This document shows positions 1-5,790 of a stretch of 5,838 nt of DNA, one piece after another. Positions within the stretch are counted from its first letter, which is position 1; every line of letters starts with the position of its first letter. The DNA is taken from NCBI GenBank assembly GCA_027347805.1, contig DAIEQP010000091.1, forward strand, positions 1-5,838, read 5' to 3'. Origin of the DNA: Ignavibacteria bacterium. GTDB taxonomy: Bacteria; Bacteroidota; Ignavibacteria; Ignavibacteriales; Melioribacteraceae. The position numbers were made by a program, and so were the translations under genes. The notes beneath the pieces are model-generated. The model had not been told where the DNA came from and did no database searches. It was given only the letters and a program-made list of their open reading frames with translations.

Positions 1-2
1 TT

Positions 3-1634
3 GATGAATTATCGGATCTTAAATTTAGACTTGCACATTCCGGCAGCAGAATGGTAGTTGTATCAAAAAACCATGTAGAGAAAATCAGATCAATAAAAAA
101 TGATTTACCCGATTTGGAAAAAGTAATTTTGCTTGATAAAACTGAACTCGCGGTGAAAGATGAAATATTCATAGAAGACATAATGAAAAATGGAGAAGAT
201 TTATTACTTGCATCACCAGATAAATTTGTTGAAAGATGGAATTCAATTTCTGAAAATGATTATGCTAACATTTGTTATACATCAGGGACAACGGCAGATC
301 CAAAAGGAATAATTCTTACACATCGGAACTATACTGCAAATATTGAACAATCTTCTAAACTGTTGCCAATTCCTGAATCTTATGTTTCATTGCTAATGCT
401 TCCATGGGACCATGCTTTTGCACATACAGCCGGTATCTACACATTAATGAAAAATGGTGCAAGTATGGCATCAGTTCAGCAGGGAAAGACACCGCTGGAA
501 ACTTTGAAGAATGTTCCTGTTAATATCAAAGAAATAAAACCAACATTTCTTTTAAGCGTTCCAGCACTTGCAAAAAACTTTCGTAAAAATATCGAGAAGG
601 GAATAAGTGAAAAAGGTAAGTTTATCGAAAAGCTTTTTAACAAAGCTCTTAAGGTCGCATATAGTTATAATGGAAATGGCTGGGATAAAGGAACCGGTAA
701 AAGAAAATTACTAAAACCTTTCTATGTTTTTTATGACAAAATTTTATTCAGTAAAATAAGACCAAGCTTTGGCGGGCGGTTAGAGTTTTTTATCGGCGGC
801 GGCGCGCTGCTTGATATAGAACTTCAATATTTCTTTTATGCAATTGGAATTCCTATGTATCAGGGTTATGGACTAACCGAAGCTGCCCCTGTTATATCTG
901 CAAATGTTCCGGCAAAACATAAACTTGGTTCTTCTGGATTTATTGTAGCCGATCTTGAAGTGAGAATATGCGACTCAGATGGAAATAAGCTGCCTGTTGG
1001 AGAAAAAGGAGAAATTGTAGTAAGAGGTGAAAACGTGATGGCCGGTTACTGGAAAAATGAACAAGCTACTTTAGAAACAATTAAAGATGGCTGGTTATAT
1101 ACTGGCGATCTCGGTTATATGGACGCGGATAATTTTCTTTATGTTCTTGGAAGATTCAAAAGTTTACTAATCAGCGGTGATGGTGAGAAATATAGCCCTG
1201 AAGGAATTGAAGAAGCGATTACTGAACATTCTATATTTATTGATCAAGTTATGCTTTACAATAATCAATCACCTTATACTACAGCTTTAATTGTTCCAAA
1301 TAAAGAATCAATTTTGAAGTGGATGAGAGAAAAAAATCTTGATAAAAATAATGAGAATGACCAAACAGCAGTGTTAAAGATGATTGAAAGCGATATCAAT
1401 AAATTCCGTTCAGGAGGAGCTTTTGAAGGACAATTTCCCGACAGATGGATTCCTTCTGCATTAGCGATACTTGGCGAAGCGTTTACTGAACAAAACAAAC
1501 TGCTGAATAGTACTCTAAAAATGGTTCGCGGAAAAATAACAGAGTTTTATAAAAATAGAATTGATTTTATGTACACTGCAGAGGGAAAGGAAGTATGCAA
1601 TCATCAGAATAAAAAAATAATAAGCCGGTTATGA
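3..1634 (+). CDS. Long-chain fatty-acyl-CoA synthetase (AMP-forming), 5'-truncated by window edge
   Basis: This enzyme activates fatty acids to acyl-CoA through an acyl-adenylate, in the cytoplasm or at the inner membrane face. The reading frame is open from base 3 through the ATG at 51, and the residues before that ATG (DELSDLKFRLAHSGSR) match the family's internal sequence. The ATG is therefore internal and the true start lies upstream. Numbering from that ATG, the adenylate-forming motifs appear in order: YTSGTTADPKG (76-86), YQGYGLTEAAP (270-280), TGDLG (351-355), GRFKSLLISGDGEKYSPEG (367-385), and a C-terminal STLKMVRGK segment (487-495) that aligns with the region holding the catalytic lysine. 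The stretch FSKIRPSFGGRLEFFIGGGALL (233-254) is typical of the COG1022 (FAA1-like) branch rather than acetyl-CoA synthetases. Substrate chain length cannot be read from sequence. No terminator hairpin follows, so it may be co-transcribed with the receiver gene. Confidence 0.93.
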   Translation, partial: DELSDLKFRLAHSGSRMVVVSKNHVEKIRSIKNDLPDLEKVILLDKTELAVKDEIFIEDIMKNGEDLLLASPDKFVERWNSISENDYANICYTSGTTADPKGIILTHRNYTANIEQSSKLLPIPESYVSLLMLPWDHAFAHTAGIYTLMKNGASMASVQQGKTPLETLKNVPVNIKEIKPTFLLSVPALAKNFRKNIEKGISEKGKFIEKLFNKALKVAYSYNGNGWDKGTGKRKLLKPFYVFYDKILFSKIRPSFGGRLEFFIGGGALLDIELQYFFYAIGIPMYQGYGLTEAAPVISANVPAKHKLGSSGFIVADLEVRICDSDGNKLPVGEKGEIVVRGENVMAGYWKNEQATLETIKDGWLYTGDLGYMDADNFLYVLGRFKSLLISGDGEKYSPEGIEEAITEHSIFIDQVMLYNNQSPYTTALIVPNKESILKWMREKNLDKNNENDQTAVLKMIESDINKFRSGGAFEGQFPDRWIPSALAILGEAFTEQNKLLNSTLKMVRGKITEFYKNRIDFMYTAEGKEVCNHQNKKIISRL

Positions 1635-1688
1635 CACACTGGAAATATTTTATATTTTTCGATAATTATTTCTCGGAATGAAATTTAT

Positions 1689-2078
1689 ATGACTTTAAGA
1701 AAAGCTCTCATTATAGAAGATGATAGTAAAATAAGAATGTTATTTAAACGATTGCTTGAGAAAAAATTTCGGCTTGAGGTCTCTGAAGCAGTTGATGGTC
1801 AACATGCATTGGAAGTTTTAAAAAATATTGCCCCGGATATAATTTTTCTTGATATCGGAATGCCGAGAATGAATGGTGTTGAATTTCTTGCTGCATTACG
1901 CCAGACAGATGAAGTAACGCCGGTTGTTGTCCTGACTAGTTTCAACAGCAAAGAATTTGTAGAGAAAATGGTAGGACTTGGTATAAGCGGATTCATAATA
2001 AAAACGGATTTTGTTGTTAGTCTTGAAGAAAGGATTTATGAAATATTCCAAAAAATTAGTCCGGCTTACCCTCAATAA
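1689..2078 (+). CDS. Stand-alone CheY-like response regulator receiver protein
   Basis: This is a single receiver domain of 129 residues with no output domain, expected to be phosphorylated by a histidine kinase and to act by protein-protein contact. Visible signature residues are the acidic pocket E10-D11-D12, phospho-acceptor D55 in LDIGMPRMNG, switch threonine T83 in VVVLTSF, and K105 in FIIKTD. The proline that usually follows the conserved lysine is replaced by threonine here. The C-terminus ends shortly after the last helix, so no DNA-binding domain has been lost at the window level. The start has only a weak ribosome site (GGAA about 10 bases upstream) and an out-of-frame ATG at 1678. 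No kinase gene is in the window, so its pathway is unknown. It lies 54 bases after the acyl-CoA synthetase on the same strand with no terminator between them. Confidence 0.9.
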   Translation: MTLRKALIIEDDSKIRMLFKRLLEKKFRLEVSEAVDGQHALEVLKNIAPDIIFLDIGMPRMNGVEFLAALRQTDEVTPVVVLTSFNSKEFVEKMVGLGISGFIIKTDFVVSLEERIYEIFQKISPAYPQ

Positions 2079-2608
2079 TTATTAAAAGGATGTACTCTGT
2101 TGAGTGTGAAATTTGGTTTATAAATGTTGTGGCTTTCCATTTCCTGAATCCAGCCATTCTGCAGTTCATATTTATCCAATAAATTAATAGATCTATTGTA
2201 TTCGTTTTCATTTATTGTTCTGTTCAATAATAAAAATTGAGCGGCCTTATTTGAGGGATAGTACTGGGACATAAGAGAAACAAAAATATTTTTACTTAAC
2301 TCCTGTGAAATAAATTTCAAAACATTTTCAGTCTCGGCAAGCCTGTTAGGCAATATTAAGTGCCGAATAATTATCCCCCGCTTTGCTAAATTATTTTCAA
2401 TAATCAGTTTATCTCCAACTTGCCGGAACATTTCTTTTACGGCCTCTTTAGTTCTATCAAAATAATTTTCCGCGTTTGAGTATAATTTCCCGTTTTCATT
2501 ACAGCCATATTTTATATCAGGCAGGTAGATATCAATTACACCGTTAAACAATTTCAGAATTTCCACTGAATCATATCCGTTTGAATTATATATGATTGGA
2601 ATTGTCAA
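2072..2608 (-). CDS. PflX-like (COG1313) radical SAM protein, C-terminal part of a frameshifted gene
   Basis: These 178 codons continue the radical SAM barrel of the upstream half in another frame. Family-like segments follow in order: TIPIIYNSNGYDSVEILKLF, GVIDIYLPDIKYG, the KEMFRQVG helix, RGIIIRHLILPNRLAETENVLKFIS, and FVSLMSQYYPS near residue 115. The only start available at the overlap is a TTG (2608) whose codon shares bases with the upstream stop. It has no good ribosome site, and in the restored gene this TTG would simply be an internal leucine. I therefore read this as the second half of one gene of about 338 codons rather than an independent protein. Conservation looks intact right up to the break, which suggests a sequencing error or a very recent mutation. 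Its stop lies inside the last codons of the convergent receiver gene. Confidence 0.78.
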   Translation of the reverse strand: MTIPIIYNSNGYDSVEILKLFNGVIDIYLPDIKYGCNENGKLYSNAENYFDRTKEAVKEMFRQVGDKLIIENNLAKRGIIIRHLILPNRLAETENVLKFISQELSKNIFVSLMSQYYPSNKAAQFLLLNRTINENEYNRSINLLDKYELQNGWIQEMESHNIYKPNFTLNRVHPFNNY

Positions 2609-3087
2609 ACCATTCTCTGCAGCAATTTTATAGCTTTTAGGATTGGAATTGAAAAATGTGTGGGGGAGACTAATCCAATATTATGTGCTTTTCTTGATTG
2701 TAAAAGAAGCATAATCTCAGCTAACTTTTCAGGCGATGTCTCAAATTTCTTTTCAGTTTTCCAATTTTGACTGATTTCATAATTCTGGCAGTAAACACAT
2801 TTTAGATTGCAGTTGCCGAAAAAAATATTCCCTGCCCCGTTTGTCCCTGAAATTATTGGCTCTTCGCCATAATGAAGTGTGTATGATGAGATGATAGGAT
2901 TGATACCGCTTTTGCATAAACCGGTCTCGACAGTTTTCCTATCAACCTGGCATCCATGGGGACAAATAGTGCAGTTAGCCATCAATTGGTCAAGGTTTTT
3001 AAGTCTTTCGTTAAATTCGCCGCTATTAAGCAATGATATGTATGAAGGTGTAAAGTTCATTTTGGATTTTCTGTAATAAAGAGCCAT
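2605..3087 (-). CDS. PflX-like (COG1313) radical SAM protein, N-terminal part of a frameshifted gene
   Basis: These 160 codons encode the iron-sulfur half of a radical SAM enzyme of the PflX/pyruvate-formate-lyase-activase-like COG1313 family, whose substrate is not established. The radical SAM motif is C93-x3-C97-x2-C100 (NCNLKCVYCQNYEIS), which would bind the SAM-coordinating [4Fe-4S] cluster. An extra cysteine group, C39, C42, C46 and C58, lies upstream as is typical for the family. HYGEEPIISGTNGAGNIFFG (72-91) and GLVSPTHFSIP are also family-like. The frame stops at a TGA (2605-2607) just after AIKLLQRMV, in mid TIM barrel. The family-like continuation IAAENGL-TIPIIYNSNGY is found one frame over. 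Start choice: ATG at 3087 gives the longest frame, but ATG at 3060 (MNFTPSYISLLNSG) fits the usual N-terminus equally well. Neither has a Shine-Dalgarno sequence. Confidence 0.82.
   Translation of the reverse strand: MALYYRKSKMNFTPSYISLLNSGEFNERLKNLDQLMANCTICPHGCQVDRKTVETGLCKSGINPIISSYTLHYGEEPIISGTNGAGNIFFGNCNLKCVYCQNYEISQNWKTEKKFETSPEKLAEIMLLLQSRKAHNIGLVSPTHFSIPILKAIKLLQRMV
2626..2629 (-). other. Probable frameshift site in the radical SAM gene
   Basis: On the minus strand the N-terminal frame reads ATA AAA TTG CTG CAG here and soon stops. Inserting one A into the four-A run would give ATA AAA ATT GCT GCA GAG AAT GGT TTG, that is I-K-I-A-A-E-N-G-L, joining both halves into one family-like sequence. 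The simplest reading is a one-base loss in the homopolymer. A true pseudogene, an assembly error and, less likely, ribosomal slippage at AAA all remain possible. Confidence 0.75.
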
Positions 3088-3178
3088 GCAAATATATTTA
3101 AATTATTGCAAGCTAAACTGATGAATTACATATTCGATAATAGTAGTAGAATTCCTCAAATTATCTCTGGAGCAATGA
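3088..3178. promoter_or_regulatory. Divergent intergenic region between radical SAM gene and hemerythrin operon
   Basis: This 91-base AT-rich stretch must carry the promoter for the hemerythrin operon and probably that for the radical SAM gene. On the minus strand TATATTTG (3096-3089) matches the Bacteroidetes-type -7 pattern TAnnTTTG. It ends one base before the ATG at 3087, so if real it would favour the downstream ATG at 3060. On the plus strand TTGCAA (3106-3111) with CATATT 17 bases later (3129-3134) is a weak sigma-70-like pair. An imperfect inverted repeat TGCAA-N14-TTGCA spans 3087-3110. All these assignments are by eye; only the existence of a divergent regulatory region is well supported. 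Confidence 0.5.
3169..3172 (+). promoter_or_regulatory. Ribosome binding site of first hemerythrin gene
   Basis: GGAG lies 6 bases before the ATG at 3179 and decides this start over the out-of-frame ATG at 3175, which is only 2 bases from the site and opens a frame of eight codons that ends at a TAA. Confidence 0.75.
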
Positions 3179-3586
3179 ATGGCGTTAATCACTTGGAGTA
3201 ACAATTATTCAGTGAATATAAAAGAAATAGATGCCCAACATCAAAAACTTGTAGAACTAGTAAATTTATTACATGATCATATGAAAGCCGGCAAAGGTAA
3301 AGACGCGGTAGGGAAAATATTAAAAGAATTAGCCGATTATACTGTTTATCATTTTTCTACCGAAGAAAAACTATTTGCAAAATATTACTATCCGGATTCC
3401 AGACCGCATATTAGAGAACACCAGGATCTGGTTGAGCAGGTAACAAAACTAATTTTGGATTATGACAAAGGGAGCGGTGTTCTTCCAATGGATCTAATGG
3501 ATTTTCTTAGAGATTGGTTGATTAATCATATTGCAAAATCAGATAAAAAATTCACGGCTTTTTTTAATAGTAAAGGCATTAATTAA
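3179..3586 (+). CDS. Bacteriohemerythrin, copy 1 of 3
   Basis: This is a soluble single-domain, four-helix-bundle protein of 135 residues that reversibly binds O2 at a non-haem di-iron centre. All seven expected ligands are present: H21 (in IDAQH), H58 and E62 (YHFSTEE), H77 and H81 (HIREH), and H117 and D122 (NHIAKSD). The length matches the bacteriohemerythrin norm, with no signal peptide or membrane segment. It is the first gene of a three-gene tandem array. The radical SAM gene is divergent on its left and the next paralogue starts 15 bases after its stop. By-eye comparison gives about 84 of 135 identities with copy 2 and about 73 with copy 3. The role could be O2 storage, delivery to an oxidase or oxygenase, scavenging for oxygen-sensitive enzymes, or sensing; sequence alone does not distinguish these. 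Confidence 0.94.
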   Translation: MALITWSNNYSVNIKEIDAQHQKLVELVNLLHDHMKAGKGKDAVGKILKELADYTVYHFSTEEKLFAKYYYPDSRPHIREHQDLVEQVTKLILDYDKGSGVLPMDLMDFLRDWLINHIAKSDKKFTAFFNSKGIN

Positions 3587-3587
3587 G

Positions 3588-3594
3588 AGAGGAG
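3588..3594 (+). promoter_or_regulatory. Ribosome binding site of second hemerythrin gene
   Basis: AGAGGAG is placed 7 bases before the ATG at 3602, inside the 15-base gap after the stop of copy 1. This gives copy 2 its own translation start on a shared transcript. Confidence 0.8.
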
Positions 3595-3601
3595 AAAAAA
3601 A

Positions 3602-4009
3602 ATGCCATTAATTAACTGGAGCGATTCATATTCGGTAAAAGTAAAAGAGATTGATAACCAGCATAAAAAATTGATCGAAATAATTAACAATCTTCACGAT
3701 CATATGAAAAATGGAAAGGGCCGTGAACAAGTTGGACCTATTTTAGATGAACTTGTTAAGTATACTGTTTACCATTTTTCTTTTGAAGAAAAATTATTTG
3801 CACAGCATAATTACCCTGAAAGTAAAGTGCATGTCAGGCAGCACAGTGATTTAATAGAACGTGTCAATAATTACATCGATGATTTTAAAGCTGGAAAAGG
3901 TGTGCTGCCGATGGATTTGATGGATTTTCTTAAACGCTGGCTTATGGAGCATATTAGCGGGGCTGATAAAAAATATAGTTCTTTTTTCAATGCTAAAGGA
4001 ATAAACTAG
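3602..4009 (+). CDS. Bacteriohemerythrin, copy 2 of 3
   Basis: This is the second 135-residue single-domain hemerythrin. The di-iron ligands occupy the same positions as in copy 1: H21 (IDNQH), H58 and E62 (YHFSFEE), H77 and H81 (HVRQH), and H117 and D122 (EHISGAD). The block GVLPMDLMDFL (100-110) is identical to copy 1, and the C-terminus FFNxKGIN is also shared. It sits between paralogues with 15- and 13-base gaps, so it is almost certainly co-transcribed with both. Copy 2 is about equally close to copies 1 and 3 (about 84 and 78 identities of 135 by eye), consistent with serial tandem duplication. The duplication is old enough for substantial divergence yet no length change has occurred. 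Confidence 0.94.
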   Translation: MPLINWSDSYSVKVKEIDNQHKKLIEIINNLHDHMKNGKGREQVGPILDELVKYTVYHFSFEEKLFAQHNYPESKVHVRQHSDLIERVNNYIDDFKAGKGVLPMDLMDFLKRWLMEHISGADKKYSSFFNAKGIN

Positions 4010-4013
4010 AGAA

Positions 4014-4018
4014 GGAGG
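4014..4018 (+). promoter_or_regulatory. Ribosome binding site deciding a GTG start for third hemerythrin
   Basis: A strong AAGGAGG-type site (core GGAGG) precedes the sequence caATGTGG. The in-frame start is the GTG at 4023, 4 bases from the core. The ATG at 4021 overlaps it but lies in another frame and runs only 12 codons to a TAA, so it is not the gene start. Confidence 0.75.
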
Positions 4019-4022
4019 CAAT

Positions 4023-4430
4023 GTGGCACTTTTTATTTGGAATGATTCTTATTCAGTAAACATAAAAACAATAGACGATCAGCATAAAGTCCTTATTGGA
4101 TTGATTAATGATCTGCACGATAGTATGAAAGTCGGCAAAAGCAAAGAAGTTCTTGGACCCATTCTGGATGAACTTGTAAACTATACAGTTTACCATTTTG
4201 GTCATGAAGAAAGATTATTTTCTTCTAATGGTTATCCTGATTCTTCAACTCATAAAGCAACACATGCGAAACTTATTCAGCAGGTGAAGGATATTAAAAA
4301 TGATTTTGATAGCGGAAAGACTGTGCTGTCAATGGAAGTGATGTCATTCCTGAAAGACTGGCTGGGTAATCATATTATGGGCACTGATAAAAAGTATACA
4401 TCGTTTCTCAACGGCAAAGGAATATATTAA
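4023..4430 (+). CDS. Bacteriohemerythrin, copy 3 of 3 (GTG start)
   Basis: This third single-domain hemerythrin, again 135 residues, begins at GTG so that the N-terminus MALFIWNDSYSVNIK aligns with the other copies. The ligands are all present: H21 (IDDQH), H58 and E62 (YHFGHEE), H77 and H81 (HKATH), and H117 and D122 (NHIMGTD). It is the most divergent copy. It has an additional histidine (H61) next to ligand E62. S34 replaces a histidine, and LSMEVMSFL (102-110) replaces the LPMDLMDFL shared by copies 1 and 2. These changes line the ligand helices and could tune O2 affinity or partner choice, which is inference. It is the last gene of the operon; a hairpin with a T-run begins 48 bases after its stop. 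Confidence 0.93.
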   Translation: MALFIWNDSYSVNIKTIDDQHKVLIGLINDLHDSMKVGKSKEVLGPILDELVNYTVYHFGHEERLFSSNGYPDSSTHKATHAKLIQQVKDIKNDFDSGKTVLSMEVMSFLKDWLGNHIMGTDKKYTSFLNGKGIY

Positions 4431-4478
4431 TATTCGGTATTTGTAAAAAACTTAATCAAAAAACATTGTTAGGATTGC

Positions 4479-4508
4479 AAGGCATATAATTAATTATATG
4501 CCTTTTTT
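4479..4508 (+). terminator. Rho-independent terminator of the hemerythrin operon, overlapping the end of hemL
   Basis: Positions 4479-4504 form a perfect 26-base palindrome starting AAGGCATATAA and ending TTATATGCCTT, giving an 11-pair stem with a TTAA loop and three G-C pairs at the base region. It runs directly into six T residues (4503-4508) on the plus strand, which fits termination of the rightward hemerythrin transcript. The same bases encode the last codons (K-A-Y-N-stop) of the leftward hemL gene. Leftward, no T-run follows the stem directly, so efficient bidirectional termination is not supported. Confidence 0.75.
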
Positions 4509-5782
4509 ATTGATTCAAAATTTGCGGCAATTGTTTTATCCAAATCTTCCTTGCTGTGCGCAGTTGAAACAAAGAAAGCTTCAAATTGAGCCGGAGGTAA
4601 ATAAATGCCTCTGTTCAGCATTTCATGAAAATATTTTGCATAAAGTTTTGCATCAGATTTAATAGCAGAATTAAAATCATTAACCGGTTCTTCAGTAAAG
4701 AATAATGTCATCATTGAGCCGACACGATTTATTTGAAATTTTTTTCCGCATGATTTTATTGCATCATTTATTCCAGCTGCCAGGTAAGATGATTTGTCTT
4801 CAAGAATTTTATATATACCAGGATTTTCCTTTATATAACTCAGCGAAGCATATCCGGCATTCATTGCAAGAGGATTTCCGCTAAGGGTTCCGGCTTGATA
4901 AACCGGTCCGCTTGGTGAAACCATTTCCATTATTTCCTTTTTACCTCCATAAGCACCAACTGGTAAACCACCGCCAATTATTTTACCAAATGTTGATAGA
5001 TCGGGTTGTATTCCAAGAATTTCCTGAGCGCCACCTTTAGCTAAACGAAAACCGGTCATAACTTCATCAAATATCAGGACAATTTTTTCATCGGAACAAA
5101 TATTTCTCAACTCTCTTATGAATAAATCATTTGAACGAACTGTTCCCATATTTCCAACAACAGGTTCTATAATTACTGCGGCAATTTCATTTTTATTTTG
5201 TGATATAAGATTCTTGACTGAATCAATATTATTAAAATCAGCAACAAGTGTATCTGCAGCATTTCCTTTTGTAACACCGGGACTAGTTGGAACGCCAAAA
5301 GTTAAAGCTCCGCTTCCTGCTTTGATTAAAAAGAAATCTCCATGACCGTGATAGCATCCTTCGAATTTTATAATTTTTTCCTTCCCGGTACAACCACGGG
5401 CAGCCCGGATTGCACTCATCGTTGCTTCTGTTCCGCTGTTAACCATTCTAACCATTTCAACAGACGGCACAAGTTCGGTTATAAGCTTAGCCATTTTAAT
5501 TTCGATTTCAGTCGGCGCGCCAAAGCTTGTTCCGTTTTCTATTGCAGCCATTAGTGCGTTTTTAATAAACTCAGGATTATGGCCGAAAATATGAGGACCC
5601 CAGCTTCCAATATAATCGATAAATTCATTCCCGTCAGCATCAATCATTTTAGATCCGATACCTGAAGAAATGAAATGAGGTGTTCCTCCAACGGACTTAA
5701 ATGCTCTTACGGGAGAATTCACTCCGCCTGGAATATATTTTTTTGCTTCATCAAAAAGCTGTTCACTTTTTTTAGTATTCAT
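4490..5782 (-). CDS. hemL: Glutamate-1-semialdehyde 2,1-aminomutase
   Basis: This PLP enzyme converts glutamate-1-semialdehyde to 5-aminolevulinate, the last step of the five-carbon route into haem and other tetrapyrroles. The protein is complete at 430 residues, the usual length. It shows the N-terminal signature YIPGGVNSPVRAFKSVGG (16-33), the cofactor phosphate site NSGTEATMSAIRAARG (115-130), CYHGHGD (143-149), the cofactor-contacting aspartate D239 in FDEVMTGFR (238-246), and the Schiff-base lysine K267 in STFGKIIGGGLPVGAYGG. The segment GTLSGNPLAMNAG (298-310) is also characteristic. The start ATG at 5782 has GAGG 4 bases upstream (5787-5790) and gives the expected MNTKKSEQLFDEAKKYIPGG N-terminus. 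It is convergent with the hemerythrin operon. No other haem gene is visible in the window. Confidence 0.97.
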   Translation of the reverse strand: MNTKKSEQLFDEAKKYIPGGVNSPVRAFKSVGGTPHFISSGIGSKMIDADGNEFIDYIGSWGPHIFGHNPEFIKNALMAAIENGTSFGAPTEIEIKMAKLITELVPSVEMVRMVNSGTEATMSAIRAARGCTGKEKIIKFEGCYHGHGDFFLIKAGSGALTFGVPTSPGVTKGNAADTLVADFNNIDSVKNLISQNKNEIAAVIIEPVVGNMGTVRSNDLFIRELRNICSDEKIVLIFDEVMTGFRLAKGGAQEILGIQPDLSTFGKIIGGGLPVGAYGGKKEIMEMVSPSGPVYQAGTLSGNPLAMNAGYASLSYIKENPGIYKILEDKSSYLAAGINDAIKSCGKKFQINRVGSMMTLFFTEEPVNDFNSAIKSDAKLYAKYFHEMLNRGIYLPPAQFEAFFVSTAHSKEDLDKTIAANFESIKKAYN

Positions 5783-5786
5783 AATT

Positions 5787-5790
5787 CCTC
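5787..5790 (-). promoter_or_regulatory. Ribosome binding site of hemL
   Basis: On the minus strand GAGG(A) stands 4 bases before the ATG at 5782 and supports that start. The remaining upstream bases to the window edge (5791-5838) are AT-rich, with no convincing promoter pair. Confidence 0.7.

Larger units (their letters stand above)
3179..4430 (+). repeat. Tandem triplication of a hemerythrin gene
   Basis: Three paralogous coding units of identical length repeat head to tail, with start-to-start spacing of 423 and 421 bases. Similarity is clear at protein level (about 54-62% identity by eye). At DNA level it persists only in patches, such as the GATTTTCTTA segment near 3490-3510 and 3910-3931. 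The array reads as old tandem duplication rather than a recent repeat. Confidence 0.8.

Noticed and set aside
51..53. ATG at 51 as the start of the acyl-CoA synthetase
   Set aside because: The frame is open to the window edge and the upstream residues (DELSDLKFRLAHSGSR) are family-like; the protein also lacks its N-terminal domain if started here.
1274..1498. Minus-strand 74-codon frame
   Set aside because: It lies fully inside the acyl-CoA synthetase gene on the other strand, has no recognisable domain and is a compositional shadow.
2605..2631. Programmed -1 ribosomal frameshifting to make the full radical SAM protein
   Set aside because: The site (ATA AAA TTG) is not a classic X-XXY-YYZ heptamer and I see no Shine-Dalgarno-like stimulator or downstream stem-loop; simple base loss is more economical.
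2879..3076. Plus-strand 65-codon frame
   Set aside because: It is antisense to the conserved cysteine-rich part of the radical SAM gene and has no domain of its own.
3179..4430. A single fused tri-domain hemerythrin broken by errors
   Set aside because: Each unit has a clean stop, its own Shine-Dalgarno site and a full-length, start-to-end alignable 135-residue domain, so three separate genes are intended.
4458..4504. Bidirectional terminator for hemL as well
   Set aside because: On the minus strand the hairpin is followed by GCAATCC, and the next T-run lies about 15 bases away, so it lacks the canonical T tail in that direction.
5118..5554. Two adjacent plus-strand frames of 75 and 70 codons
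   Set aside because: Both are antisense to conserved hemL sequence, including the PLP phosphate site; no independent support.
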